Of a stretch of DNA of 64,000 nucleotides, positions 26,872-36,546 are shown one piece after another. Within the stretch, counting starts at the first letter, position 1. Each line of letters begins with the position of its first letter. Source of the stretch: Cyclobacteriaceae bacterium (GTDB lineage: Bacteria > Bacteroidota > Bacteroidia > Cytophagales > Cyclobacteriaceae); assembly GCA_019638255.1 (NCBI GenBank), contig JAHBUD010000001.1, forward strand, positions 2,356,001 to 2,420,000, in the 5' to 3' direction. The position numbers and the translations under genes were made by a program. A model generated the notes under the pieces. The model did not search any database. It was not told where the DNA came from and saw only the letters and a list, made by a program, of their open reading frames with translations.

Positions 26872-27774
26872 ATGCTCAAAATTGCCTGGGCACCAAACTA
26901 CGTTTTACCACTTCCTCCCAATCATCGGTTTCCGATGAGTAAGTATGAGGTGCTTCCGCAGCAATTGCTGCATGAAGGCACGATAGGCTCGACTAATTTC
27001 TTTGCTCCATTCGCTGCGGACTCATCCTTGATTGTTCGAACACATGAACCTGATTATTGGCAACGCCTGCATAACTTAGAATTGACGTCTAAAGAAATCA
27101 GGCGCATAGGTTTTTCGTTGACACGCAAATTGATTGATCGTGAAGTAACCATTATGCAAGGTACCGTTCAATGCACGCAATACGCCCTACAGTATGGTGT
27201 ATCCATGAACATTGCAGGAGGTACGCATCATGCGTTTACCAATCAGGGAGAAGGATTTTGTTTGTTGAATGATATTGCCATCGCAGCTAATTATTTGCTG
27301 GATCAACAACAGGTCAAGAAAATTCTTGTAGTTGATTTGGATGTGCATCAGGGAAATGGAACCGCACAGATTTTTCGAAATGACCCAAGGGTTTTTACGT
27401 TTAGCATGCACGGAGCAAATAATTATCCGCTACATAAAGAACATTCCGATCTGGACATTGGATTGCCCGATGGTACAAATGACTCGTTTTACCTGAAAAC
27501 GTTGGAGGTCAACCTGAAGAATTTATTAGATTCCGTTCAGCCGGATTTTATTTTCTTTCAGTCGGGCGTTGACATTCTGGATACCGATAAGTTGGGAAAA
27601 CTCTCCGTATCGAGAGCAGGATGCAAGCAGCGCGACCGCATGGTGTTGGAAGCAGCCAAAAGAAATAAAACCCCATTGGTAGCCAGCATGGGTGGTGGTT
27701 ATTCCGAAAATTTTCGTGACATTATTGAGGCGCATGCCAATACATACCGACTAGCACAAGAAATATTTTTTTAA
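26872..27774 (+). CDS. Histone deacetylase-family amidohydrolase
   Basis: A 300-residue HDAC-like protein (AcuC/HDAC class, bacterial). Key motifs are GGTHHAFTNQGEGFCLLND (tandem His of the active site and the F-C-LLND loop), VVDLDVHQGNGTAQIF (zinc Asp and His), FFQSGVDILD (zinc Asp) and the C-terminal MGGGYSE. Family enzymes deacetylate lysine, acetylpolyamines or small acetyl compounds; the bacterial substrate is unknown. There is no signal peptide. Its stop is 2 nt before the next gene, so it starts a short operon with the DUF4184 protein and perhaps the MHS transporter and ligD. Confidence 0.92.
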   Translation: MLKIAWAPNYVLPLPPNHRFPMSKYEVLPQQLLHEGTIGSTNFFAPFAADSSLIVRTHEPDYWQRLHNLELTSKEIRRIGFSLTRKLIDREVTIMQGTVQCTQYALQYGVSMNIAGGTHHAFTNQGEGFCLLNDIAIAANYLLDQQQVKKILVVDLDVHQGNGTAQIFRNDPRVFTFSMHGANNYPLHKEHSDLDIGLPDGTNDSFYLKTLEVNLKNLLDSVQPDFIFFQSGVDILDTDKLGKLSVSRAGCKQRDRMVLEAAKRNKTPLVASMGGGYSENFRDIIEAHANTYRLAQEIFF

Positions 27775-27776
27775 CG

Positions 27777-28514
27777 ATGCCCTTTACCTTTTCTCATCCG
27801 GCTATTATTCTCCCGTTTGCCAAAATCAGATCGGCTTATGTTTCTATGTCGTGTTTGGTGGTGGGCAGCATGACACCCGACTTTCAATATTTTCTACAAA
27901 TGAAATTGAAAGGAAAAATTATGCATACCTGGCACGGTGCTTTTTTGGTGGGTTTACCAGTAGCCATTTTCCTGGTATTGGTTTTTCATCTTGTAGTGAA
28001 ACGACCACTGATCAACAATTTGCCACATTATTTTCAAAGCCGTTTACAGGATTTGCATCAGATAGATTTCCTGAATGCATTTCGAAAAAACTTTTTCGCC
28101 TACCTGATTTGTTTGCAAATCGGTGTGTTGTCGCATGTGTTCTGGGATAGCTTCACACACGCAAATACCTATTTTGTTGAACACATGGAGTTTCTGTCGT
28201 GGAATGTTGACCCGATGGTTTTTCCCGACAAACCACTGTTCAGGTACTTGCAACACATCAGTACGCTTGTAGGTGCTATTGTTATTGTGTTTTATTTCCA
28301 TCTGTTGCCAAAGAGAGCGGCTGATATCAGCGCTGTTTCTTATGGATATTGGGTCGTGATGCTCGGGTCAATGGCTGTTGCATTTGGCATACGCTGGTCT
28401 TTTGGGTTTCGGTTCTTTGGAGATGGTGTAGTTTCTGTTATCAGCAGTCTTTTCATCGGACTCATTGTGGCTGGATTAGTCTTTCATTCGCCACGAAAAC
28501 GTTTCACGACTTAA
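27777..28514 (+). CDS. DUF4184-family membrane protein
   Basis: A 245-residue integral membrane protein. The opening MPFTFSHPAIILPF and 'GSMTPDFQYF' are the hallmark of DUF4184, followed by HTWHGAFLVGLPVA and 'SHVFWDSFTHAN', a set of His and Asp reminiscent of YdjM/DUF457-type membrane hydrolases. About five TM helices are visible. The function is unknown; the conserved His/Asp set suggests a metal site near the membrane. It follows the deacetylase with a 2-nt gap. Confidence 0.85.
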   Translation: MPFTFSHPAIILPFAKIRSAYVSMSCLVVGSMTPDFQYFLQMKLKGKIMHTWHGAFLVGLPVAIFLVLVFHLVVKRPLINNLPHYFQSRLQDLHQIDFLNAFRKNFFAYLICLQIGVLSHVFWDSFTHANTYFVEHMEFLSWNVDPMVFPDKPLFRYLQHISTLVGAIVIVFYFHLLPKRAADISAVSYGYWVVMLGSMAVAFGIRWSFGFRFFGDGVVSVISSLFIGLIVAGLVFHSPRKRFTT

Positions 28515-28550
28515 CTTTTTCAATTACTTTGCTGTAAATACACCTTGTGC

Positions 28551-30068
28551 ATGGAGTATATCAGCAGTCGTAAAACCCTTTGGTCAGTCATCACCGCCTC
28601 ATCTGTCGGCACCTTAATTGAATGGTATGATTTCTACATCTTCGGAAGCCTGGCAGTCATTCTCTCTGAACAGTTTTTCCCACAAACCAATCCAACAGCC
28701 GCCTTTCTCTCCACATTGGCCACCTTTGCAGCGGGCTTCATTGTGCGCCCGTTCGGTGCGTTGGTGTTCGGTCGGTTAGGTGATATTGTGGGCAGAAAGT
28801 ATACCTTTCTGGTAACGCTTACGTTGATGGGTGCTTCTACGTTTGCGATTGGTTTAGTGCCGAATTATGAAAGTATAGGTATGGCAGCGCCACTTATCGT
28901 TTTGGTGTTGCGACTTGTGCAAGGTCTTGCTTTGGGTGGCGAATATGGAGGTGCTGCTACGTATGTTGCTGAACATGCTCCGGCCGCAAAACGGGGGTTT
29001 TATACCAGCTTTATTCAAACTACGGCAACGCTGGGTTTATTTGTTTCGATAGGTGTAATCTTAGCCGTGCGCGAGTGGGTTGGCATCGAAGCCTTTTCGA
29101 CATGGGGTTGGCGGATTCCTTTTATTTTGTCTGCTGTATTGGTTGCCATCTCTATTTACATCCGGCTACGCATGCAGGAGTCGCCCTTGTTTGCGAAAAT
29201 CAAATCGGAAGGAAAGCTTTCTAAAAATCCGATTAAGGAAAGCTTTACCAAAAAGGAAAACCTGTTGCTGGTGTTGCTGGCCTTGTTTGGCGCAACAGCC
29301 GGACAGGGTGTGGTTTGGTATACGGGCCAATTTTATGCGCTGTCATTTATTCAAAAGACCTGTAACATTGAGTTTGTTCAGTCTTACCACATCATTGCCA
29401 TTGCTTTATTGATCGGCACACCGTTGTTCATTTACTTTGGTTGGTGGTCGGACAAAGTTGGAAGAAAGTACATTATGATGGTGGGCATGTTGCTGGCTGT
29501 TTTATGCTACCGTCCGATTTACAGTAAAATATATGCGCTATCAGATCTATCGGGTAAAACCGAAATTGTAGAAAAGCTGGAAGTAGACACTTCTTACCAA
29601 CTTGACAATACCGATTCGATAAAAGTGGTATCGCGTGTACACTATTATACCGATGGATATAAGCTTTTTGAAACAACAAAGTTTAATACTGCAGATATTG
29701 AACTGGGAGCAACTAAACAAATTGTGTTAAATGATGCTGCAAAACGAATGATGATCTTGCTGGTACTCATTCAGGTTGTTTTCGTAACAATGGTTTACGG
29801 CCCGATTGCAGCGTTTTTGGTTGAACTATTTCCTACACGTATACGGTATACATCTATGTCGTTGCCGTATCATATTGGCAATGGCATTTTTGGCGGACTT
29901 ACTCCGTTTATTGCCACCAGTTTGTACGAACTCAGCAAATCCGAAACCAATCCTTCCGGTGATGTGCTGGCAGGGTTATGGTATCCGATGGGAATTGCCG
30001 TGATCTCATTTATTATCGGCATGATCTTTTTGCCAAAGAAAATTAAAGGCGAAGTATTGGAAGAATAG
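28551..30068 (+). CDS. MHS-family major facilitator transporter
   Basis: 505 residues from the ATG at 28551; the TTG two codons earlier is less likely. It has twelve TM helices. MHS signatures are ASSVGTLIEWYDFYIFGS, FGRLGDIVGRKYTFLVTL, ALGGEYGGAATYVAEH and WWSDKVGRKYIM. Between the eighth and ninth helices sits a polar insertion of about 75 residues (about 325-400) of beta-like sequence, a feature I associate with Bacteroidota MHS members. The family carries organic acids or osmolytes such as proline/betaine or alpha-ketoglutarate by H+ symport. The substrate cannot be predicted. Its stop abuts the ligD ATG (TAGATG). Confidence 0.9.
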   Translation: MEYISSRKTLWSVITASSVGTLIEWYDFYIFGSLAVILSEQFFPQTNPTAAFLSTLATFAAGFIVRPFGALVFGRLGDIVGRKYTFLVTLTLMGASTFAIGLVPNYESIGMAAPLIVLVLRLVQGLALGGEYGGAATYVAEHAPAAKRGFYTSFIQTTATLGLFVSIGVILAVREWVGIEAFSTWGWRIPFILSAVLVAISIYIRLRMQESPLFAKIKSEGKLSKNPIKESFTKKENLLLVLLALFGATAGQGVVWYTGQFYALSFIQKTCNIEFVQSYHIIAIALLIGTPLFIYFGWWSDKVGRKYIMMVGMLLAVLCYRPIYSKIYALSDLSGKTEIVEKLEVDTSYQLDNTDSIKVVSRVHYYTDGYKLFETTKFNTADIELGATKQIVLNDAAKRMMILLVLIQVVFVTMVYGPIAAFLVELFPTRIRYTSMSLPYHIGNGIFGGLTPFIATSLYELSKSETNPSGDVLAGLWYPMGIAVISFIIGMIFLPKKIKGEVLEE

Positions 30069-32390
30069 ATGGCTAAGAAATCACAATGGACACAAGTAGG
30101 AAAACGCAAGTTGGAGTTATCCAACCTGGATAAGGTATTGTTTCCCGAAGATGGCATTGTGAAAGCGGAAGTTATTGCCTACTACTTAAAAATTGCACCT
30201 ACCATTTTAAATCATATTAAAGGTCGTGCGTTGACCTTAATCCGTTTTCCGGATGGGATTCACGGTGAAATGTTTTACCAGAAAAACCGACCGGAGTGGG
30301 CGCCCAAGTGGTTGGAATTTGAGCGACTTGGTAAAGAGGAGAAGGATTACATCATTGCCACTGAACCTGCCTCATTGGTGTGGTTGGCTAACCTGGCATC
30401 GCTCGAGTTACATCAACTGCATAGCCGCAGGCCAAATTTCGAATTTCCGGATTACATGGTATTTGACCTTGATCCACCGGAAGGATATTCCTTTGAAAAA
30501 ATTGTTTCCTTGGCATTCGATTTAAGATCTCACATTGAGTCTTTCGGTTATACTGCTTTTGTGAAGACCACCGGAGGGAAGGGAGTTCACATTTGTTGTC
30601 CGTTGGAGCCAAAGTTTGATTTTCATACGGTGTTTGAATCGGCACAACTGATTGCACAGCCTTTTGTGGATGCGAATGCAAAAGAAACTACGCTTCACAT
30701 CAAGAAGGATGCGCGCAAAGGTCGTGTGTTGATTGATATCTATCGCATACGTTCCGGACAGAGTATTGTGTCGCCCTATAGTTTGCGAGGACGGGTAGGC
30801 GCACCGGTTTCCATGCCGTTGAAGTGGGAAGAGTTAGAGGTGTTGAAAAGTCCACTGGAGTATAACATGCACAACGCAATTGATAAAGTGTTGAATGATG
30901 GCGATGCGTGGGAAGGCATGGATGCGTTTGCTGTTGAATTGCATAACCACAGAAAGCGTGTGGTAGCAAAGGAGTTACCGGTTTCAAAGAAAAGAAAGAC
31001 ACCAGCGCAACTTGAATCGTATGAAAAGAAGCGCGACTTCAAAAAGACACCAGAACCCGATGCACGGATTGTGGAAGGTGGTGGAAATAATTTTGTGATT
31101 CACCGGCATCATGCTTCCCATCTTCATTATGACTTACGGTTGGAGCAGGATGGTGTGCTGAAATCGTGGGCAGTGCCCAAAGGCATGCCACCCCATCCGG
31201 GTGTGAAGCGGTTGGCCGTTCAAACCGAAGATCACCCCATGAAGTACCTGACGTTCGATGGCAAAATCCCTAAAGGGCAATACGGTGGTGGCGATATGTG
31301 GATTTATGCGTTGGGTAAATACACAATCACCAAAGAAAAGAAAGACGGATTTTATTTCAGACTGAGCAGCAAAGAGCTGACGGGGGAGTACAGGATTTAC
31401 CAGATCAAGCAGAAAGAGTTTTTGCTTGAACGGGTAGATATTCCTCAAGTTGATTTTTTGAAAGATGATGTTGCTCCCATGTTATCGGATAGTGCTTCGG
31501 TGTTACCTTCAAACGCAGATGATTTTATCTATGAAGTGAAATGGGATGGCATCCGTGCATTAATTGCATTGGAAGATGGACAACTTCGCATTCGAAGTCG
31601 AAATCAGAACGACATCACCAAGCAATTTCCAGAGTTGTTGATTCCGGATAAAGCCTTCCGAGCCACGAACGGATTGTTTGATGCTGAAATTGTTTGCCTG
31701 AACAAGCAAGGAAAACCCGAATTCAAGAAAGTCATCAACCGACTGATGGCTTCGGGTGAAACCAATATCGACAAGTTATCGAAATCAAGCCCGGTGTATT
31801 GCTATATTTTCGATTGCCTGTATTTGGATGGAAGAAGTTTGATCAACGAGCCGTTGCTGCAACGCAAAATCTGGTTGAAGGATGCCATTAAGAAAGATAC
31901 ACCATATCGTGTAAGTGAATGGATGGAAGATGGTGAAGGTTTGCTGGAGGCTGCACGGGCGCATGAACTGGAAGGTATCATGGCCAAGCGCAAGGATGGA
32001 CGTTATTTTCCCGGCAGACGAAGTGATTCATGGTTGAAGGTCAAGATCAGGAATACCGCTGAGTGCGTAGTAATTGGTTACAACCAGGGCAAAGGCAACC
32101 GTAAAGATGCCTTTGGCGGCTTGCACCTGGCTCAATGGCAGGGTGATGTGTTGGTATACCGCGGAAAAGTAGGAACCGGTTTTGATGACGCCACAATCAA
32201 AGACATTTTCGCTCGCATTAAAAAGCTGAAGGAAATCAAGAAACCTGTGGAAGGAAAAGTGTTGGATGAAAAAGTATCAACGTGGATTGAACCCAAACTC
32301 ATGCTTGAAGTAACCTACGCATCACTCACCCCCGATAAAAACTTCAGGGAGCCGGTGTTTGTGCGGTTGCGTGAGGATTTGATGGTTTGA
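30069..32390 (+). CDS. ligD: Multidomain non-homologous end-joining DNA ligase LigD
   Basis: A 773-residue protein in the order polymerase, phosphoesterase, ligase. Polymerase/primase domain at about 5-300 (YMVFDLDPPEGYSFEKIV has the catalytic acidic pair; TTGGKGVHICCPL is also present). Phosphoesterase at about 335-440 (FVIHRHHASHLHYDLRLEQ, LKSWAVPKGMP). ATP-dependent ligase from about 465, with adenylated Lys491 in YEVKWDGIRAL, then LEGIMAKRKDGRYFPGR and a C-terminal OB-fold. It fills, trims and seals double-strand breaks held by Ku, and ku is encoded 4.2 kb downstream on the same strand. It starts immediately after the MHS transporter stop. Confidence 0.96.
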   Translation: MAKKSQWTQVGKRKLELSNLDKVLFPEDGIVKAEVIAYYLKIAPTILNHIKGRALTLIRFPDGIHGEMFYQKNRPEWAPKWLEFERLGKEEKDYIIATEPASLVWLANLASLELHQLHSRRPNFEFPDYMVFDLDPPEGYSFEKIVSLAFDLRSHIESFGYTAFVKTTGGKGVHICCPLEPKFDFHTVFESAQLIAQPFVDANAKETTLHIKKDARKGRVLIDIYRIRSGQSIVSPYSLRGRVGAPVSMPLKWEELEVLKSPLEYNMHNAIDKVLNDGDAWEGMDAFAVELHNHRKRVVAKELPVSKKRKTPAQLESYEKKRDFKKTPEPDARIVEGGGNNFVIHRHHASHLHYDLRLEQDGVLKSWAVPKGMPPHPGVKRLAVQTEDHPMKYLTFDGKIPKGQYGGGDMWIYALGKYTITKEKKDGFYFRLSSKELTGEYRIYQIKQKEFLLERVDIPQVDFLKDDVAPMLSDSASVLPSNADDFIYEVKWDGIRALIALEDGQLRIRSRNQNDITKQFPELLIPDKAFRATNGLFDAEIVCLNKQGKPEFKKVINRLMASGETNIDKLSKSSPVYCYIFDCLYLDGRSLINEPLLQRKIWLKDAIKKDTPYRVSEWMEDGEGLLEAARAHELEGIMAKRKDGRYFPGRRSDSWLKVKIRNTAECVVIGYNQGKGNRKDAFGGLHLAQWQGDVLVYRGKVGTGFDDATIKDIFARIKKLKEIKKPVEGKVLDEKVSTWIEPKLMLEVTYASLTPDKNFREPVFVRLREDLMV

Positions 32391-32400
32391 TTAAATGGCG

Positions 32401-33621
32401 TTAAGATTTTTTACAAAACCTATCCTTAACTTTCTGATCAACCGGGTAGTTTAATCTTTCAGCTCTTTTTAAATCACTACAAGCTTCATTCATTTTATTC
32501 AACCGGAAATACGCAATCGCACGATTATAATAAGCCACTCCATAATCGGGTTGATAGGTGATAGCGGCACTGTAATCCTCAATGGCTTCAACGTATTTCT
32601 TTTGCGCGGCCAGAATGTTTCCGCGGTTAATCCAGGCTTTTACAAAGACAGCGTCCAGCTCAATCGCTTCGGTATAATCCCGGTAGGCTCCCACAAGATC
32701 AAAAAGCTTTTCTTTTACAACGCCCCGGTTTAACCAAATCTCAGGATCAAGCCTGTTGAGTTTAATGGCTTGGTTGTAATCAGCAAGGGCTCCGGCATAA
32801 TCTTTTCGCAGTAGCCGGAAATATGCACGCTCGAGATAGGGATCAAGCATCATCGGGTCGGTTTCAATCGCCTCGGTTAATTCTTGCTCGGCCAATTGGT
32901 AATTGCCCTTGCTTGCTGAAATTGAAGCAAGGTTATTTCGGGCAATCGGGTGATTAGGATTTAACGCCAACGCTTTTTTCAAATCGTCTTCCTCGCCCAG
33001 CACACCGCACATCTTCTTGGTGAGCGCACGATTACAATAATAGTCGGGCTCATTAGGCGCAAGCACTATTGCGGAGTCGAGGTAGTGTATAGCTGAAAGG
33101 CAAGACTTTAATTGGGTTTCTATCAGTCCCAGGTAATTGTACACTTGAGCATGAATACCGCCTTGGGCTGTGAGAATCTGATCAGTACCGGGGCTATGTG
33201 CCGATTGCCGGTAAAATATGGTATTTGTCTCACCTGCAGGAAGCCTAAGCAACTTCCGGAAGTCATTTTTAGCCTCAGTATATTTTTTCAACTGAAACAA
33301 TAATGCCCCCCGACTCAATAATACTTCATATTGGTTTGGATCCAACTCCAGGCTGATGGTATAATCGCGAAGTGCAGCATTCCCATCAGCGAGGCGCTCG
33401 TAAACGGTTGCCCGAGCTGCATAGGCCTGTGCGTATCCCGGATTTTCAGCTACCGATCTGGAAAACAAGGCTTTTGCTTCTTCCAACCGACCGTATCCCA
33501 AGGCAATGGTACCCTGCTCATAAACCTCCTCAGCATTGGCTTTTTTAACTTGCGCGAACAAGGGAAAAGTCAATAGCAGAAGCAGAACAGCAATTAGTTT
33601 AATAGTGCAAGGGTGATACAT
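32401..33621 (-). CDS. Exported TPR-repeat protein
   Basis: A 406-residue protein with a signal peptide (MYHPCTIKLIAVLLLLLTFP, cut near LFAQ) and roughly ten TPR units filling the rest. Examples are IALGYGRLEEAKALFSRSVA, YSAAITYQPDYGVAYYNRAI and repeated 'DPEIWLNRGVVKEKL'-type helices. The ends are clean and no enzymatic domain is present, so a periplasmic scaffold or partner-binding role is likely. It is convergent with ligD (10-bp gap) and divergent from the TetR gene. Confidence 0.85.
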   Translation of the reverse strand: MYHPCTIKLIAVLLLLLTFPLFAQVKKANAEEVYEQGTIALGYGRLEEAKALFSRSVAENPGYAQAYAARATVYERLADGNAALRDYTISLELDPNQYEVLLSRGALLFQLKKYTEAKNDFRKLLRLPAGETNTIFYRQSAHSPGTDQILTAQGGIHAQVYNYLGLIETQLKSCLSAIHYLDSAIVLAPNEPDYYCNRALTKKMCGVLGEEDDLKKALALNPNHPIARNNLASISASKGNYQLAEQELTEAIETDPMMLDPYLERAYFRLLRKDYAGALADYNQAIKLNRLDPEIWLNRGVVKEKLFDLVGAYRDYTEAIELDAVFVKAWINRGNILAAQKKYVEAIEDYSAAITYQPDYGVAYYNRAIAYFRLNKMNEACSDLKRAERLNYPVDQKVKDRFCKKS

Positions 33622-33684
33622 CCTAAGATTAAATTTTCTTGAGATAAAATCGAACCATATGGATACGCTATTGTTTAAAGTTAC

Positions 33685-34359
33685 ATGGAGAAAACTAAAA
33701 AGAGTAACCGTAAAGCTAAAGTTACGGCCTCACCGGAAATGATCATTGATGCCTATCAGGACCACTTGTTGTTGCATGGAAAGCAGCCTTCAACTGTGTT
33801 TAGGTTCTGTCATGATCTGGGCATTAAGGAAGCTGAATTCTATGCCGTGGCCGGATCGTTTGAAGCGCTCGAAAAGCAAATCTGGCTTAACTACATGCAG
33901 CAAACCACCAGTCGCCTTGAGGCTGATGGGGATTTTCAGAAGTTTACTGCCCGGGAGAAGATTCTGGCGTTGTATTTCACCTTAGCTGAGACCTTAAAGC
34001 AGAACAGAAGTTTTGCTGTGCTTTTATTAAGCCGTCAACCCAAACTTGAGGTGGTTCCCGGTTTTCTTAAATCATTTAGAAAAGCATTTGAAGAATTTAT
34101 CGCACAGATACTTACAGAAGGTAAAGTAAGTGGAGAGGTGGCTGAAAGACCGTTACTTGATAGGCGTTATCCACAACTATTCTGGCTGCACATGAGTCTG
34201 CTATTGCTTTTTTGGAAAGATGACGACAGTGCTGATTTTGCTAATACAGATGCCTTCATTGAGAAGTCGGTGAACCTGGCTTTTGACCTAATTAGCAAAG
34301 GTGCACTGGATTCCGCCATTGACTTCGGAAAGTTTTTGTATCAAAGCAGAATGAATTAA
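33685..34359 (+). CDS. TetR-like regulator linked to an ABC1 kinase
   Basis: A 224-residue protein. Residues about 15-65 form a diverged TetR HTH (MIIDAYQDHLLLHGKQPSTV then FCHDLGIKEAEFYAVAGSFE). The rest is helical (LALYFTLAETLKQNRSFAVL). The C-terminal region ends close to the next gene. The HTH recognition helix lacks the usual 'T.Y.YF' aromatic set, so DNA binding may be atypical. It forms an operon with the ABC1-family gene (16-nt gap), suggesting it controls or senses the same process. Ligand unknown. Confidence 0.75.
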   Translation: MEKTKKSNRKAKVTASPEMIIDAYQDHLLLHGKQPSTVFRFCHDLGIKEAEFYAVAGSFEALEKQIWLNYMQQTTSRLEADGDFQKFTAREKILALYFTLAETLKQNRSFAVLLLSRQPKLEVVPGFLKSFRKAFEEFIAQILTEGKVSGEVAERPLLDRRYPQLFWLHMSLLLLFWKDDDSADFANTDAFIEKSVNLAFDLISKGALDSAIDFGKFLYQSRMN

Positions 34360-34375
34360 AGGGAGGGTTGGTAGC

Positions 34376-35677
34376 GTGAAAGAGTTTGACAAAATTCCTG
34401 TAACCAAAGTACAACGGGCATCAAAATTCATAGCCACCGGTGCTAAAATTGGAACCAATTACCTGAAGCACTTTGGAAAAAAGCTGGTTGATCCATCTAC
34501 TTCACGAAATGAATTGCATGAAGACAATGCCAAGGATATTTACAACTCATTAAGTGAATTGAAAGGAAGTGCCTTGAAGGTTGCGCAAATGTTAAGCATG
34601 GATAAAAACCTTTTGCCCAAAGCTTATCAGCAAAAGTTTTCGATGGCACAGTATAGTGCGCCTCCATTGTCTTACCCGTTGGTAGTAAAAACATTTCAAC
34701 AGTATTTTGGCAAAAGTCCTGAGAAGATATTCGATTCGTTTACCCACAAAGCAGTAAATGCTGCCTCGATGGGACAGGTGCACCAAGCTACACTTGGAGG
34801 TAAAAAACTTGCTGTAAAAATCCAGTATCCCGGTATCGGCAACAGCGTAAAATCTGACCTGGCCATGGTTAAGCCCATTGCCTTAAGCATGTTTAATATC
34901 AATCCGGCTGAATACAACGAGTTTATTCAGGAAGTTGAATTGCGATTGATGGAAGAGACCGACTACAGCCTGGAGTTGAATCGATCCTTGGATCTTTCAC
35001 AAAAAAGTAGTCATCTGTCCAATATTGTGTTTCCGAAATACTATCCTGAGTATTCTTCCGAACGGATACTCACCATGGATTGGGTAGAGGGATTGCCGCT
35101 GGGGGAAAGTATTAAATCAGGTTTGCCAAAAAATGCCGGCCAAGCGATAGGGCAGGCCATGTGGGATTTCTACCAGTTTCAGATGCATGAATTGAAAAGT
35201 GTGCATGCGGATCCGCATCCGGGGAATTTTATTATCACACCGGATTATAAATTGGGCATTATCGACTTTGGATGTGTGAAAGTTATTCCTGAGGATTTTT
35301 ACAATCAATACTTCAAACTGCTGGATCGGAATCTGCTAAATGACAAAAAGGAATTGGAGCGTGTGTTTTATGCCATGCGTTTTATCTATCCCGATGATCC
35401 TGCAAGTGACAGGGAATTTTTTATCGACCTGTTTACCCAACTGGTAGAACTATTAAGCAGACCCTTTCAAAACGAGCAGTTTGATTTTTCGGATGGTGGG
35501 TATTTCGAAGCGCTTTATGTGTTTGGGGATAAACTATCTAACCTAAAAGCCCTTCGTGAATCAACGAAAGCCCGCGGAGTGCGCGATGCCTTGTACATCA
35601 ACCGTACTTATTTTGGTTTGTATAACCTGCTACATGATTTAAAGGCTGTAGTTCGGATTAAACCGATTGTGGCTTAG
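34376..35677 (+). CDS. ABC1/UbiB (ADCK/COQ8-like) atypical kinase
   Basis: 433 residues, starting with GTG at 34376 after a GGGAGGG stretch that may act as a rare ribosome-binding site. Motifs are the KxGQ-type helix (LKGSALKVAQMLSMD), the Ala-rich nucleotide loop AASMGQVHQA, the Lys in LAVKIQYPG, VHADPHPGNF (catalytic HxDxxxxN) and the metal IIDFGCVK. In other bacteria UbiB supports ubiquinone synthesis; Bacteroidota make menaquinone, so the role here is probably lipid or quinone homeostasis, an inference. Its last 4 bp overlap the convergent outer-membrane gene. Confidence 0.9.
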   Translation: MKEFDKIPVTKVQRASKFIATGAKIGTNYLKHFGKKLVDPSTSRNELHEDNAKDIYNSLSELKGSALKVAQMLSMDKNLLPKAYQQKFSMAQYSAPPLSYPLVVKTFQQYFGKSPEKIFDSFTHKAVNAASMGQVHQATLGGKKLAVKIQYPGIGNSVKSDLAMVKPIALSMFNINPAEYNEFIQEVELRLMEETDYSLELNRSLDLSQKSSHLSNIVFPKYYPEYSSERILTMDWVEGLPLGESIKSGLPKNAGQAIGQAMWDFYQFQMHELKSVHADPHPGNFIITPDYKLGIIDFGCVKVIPEDFYNQYFKLLDRNLLNDKKELERVFYAMRFIYPDDPASDREFFIDLFTQLVELLSRPFQNEQFDFSDGGYFEALYVFGDKLSNLKALRESTKARGVRDALYINRTYFGLYNLLHDLKAVVRIKPIVA

Positions 35678-36516
35678 CGTCTCTGGTTATCGAGAAAGAA
35701 GCTGACACGAACTTGAAACATGGTTTCGAGTCGGGGCTGGCCAGCAATGAAACGCTTAATGTTCAGTGATGCCGCTGTTCTTTCACCAATCATTTTACCA
35801 ATTTCCATTCGCAAGAAGAGAAACCATGTTTTGTCCTCAGAAAATGAGTATATATATTCTGGATTCAAGGAAATCCAGCCTTTCCACTCGTCAAGCACGA
35901 ATGTAGCCGGTAGACTCATGCTAAGCACCTGAAGCTTGCTGTTTCGTTCACCATCCTCCAGATCGGGTACTCCATCCCCGCCACCTAGACTATTTAAGCT
36001 AGCCGTAGAAAACTGAAAATTGATCTGCGGAAAAAGATAGAATGCGGGGTCAAGACGATAAGAGAAAACTGCTCCAGGTTTAAAAACCCATCCACCGGTA
36101 CCCCTGTTAAGCTGTTCATTGCCTGTGGGTGCCGTTATTTCCATGTAAGTTGATAAGCGAGTGAAGCCAAGAGCATCTTTTTTCTCTATGGGTACACCGA
36201 TGTAGGTGAACTTAACATCACCAATACCGGTAGTATTTTCAAATCCAGCAAAATCACCACTAAAAATGGAATGCACTACAGGAAACGTAATTCCCATCAG
36301 GTGGCGCTTTCCAGGCAGGCCATAGTAAAATCCTGGGCGGAATGCATAAAACGTATTTTCGGCTACAAAGTAATACGAGTCAAAGTCAATGTTAATCCTA
36401 CTCTCCGTATTTGCCGGGTTGTAGGGTTCCCTTTCAAATATTGGATTCTGTGCAACAACCTGGATGCTACCAGAAGTACAGATCACAATACAGCTTATGA
36501 GATTTCTAATGTTCAT
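35674..36516 (-). CDS. Probable outer-membrane beta-barrel protein
   Basis: From the ATG at 36514-36516 the product is 280 residues, with a signal peptide (MNIRNLISCIVICTSGSIQV, cut near VVAQ). The mature sequence is beta-strand-rich with alternating aromatic and polar residues (FYAFRPGFYYGLPGKRHLMG, TGIGDVKFTYIGV, MEITAPTGNEQ). 'GDV.....' and 'TGNEQL' resemble the transporter-like/phenol-MetA-type barrels. The final strand ends MFQVRVSFFLDNQRR. The substrate is unknown. It is divergent from ku and convergent with the ABC1 kinase gene. Confidence 0.72.
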   Translation of the reverse strand: MNIRNLISCIVICTSGSIQVVAQNPIFEREPYNPANTESRINIDFDSYYFVAENTFYAFRPGFYYGLPGKRHLMGITFPVVHSIFSGDFAGFENTTGIGDVKFTYIGVPIEKKDALGFTRLSTYMEITAPTGNEQLNRGTGGWVFKPGAVFSYRLDPAFYLFPQINFQFSTASLNSLGGGDGVPDLEDGERNSKLQVLSMSLPATFVLDEWKGWISLNPEYIYSFSEDKTWFLFLRMEIGKMIGERTAASLNIKRFIAGQPRLETMFQVRVSFFLDNQRR

Positions 36517-36546
36517 GCGCACTAAGATAGTGGTACTTTTTTTAGT

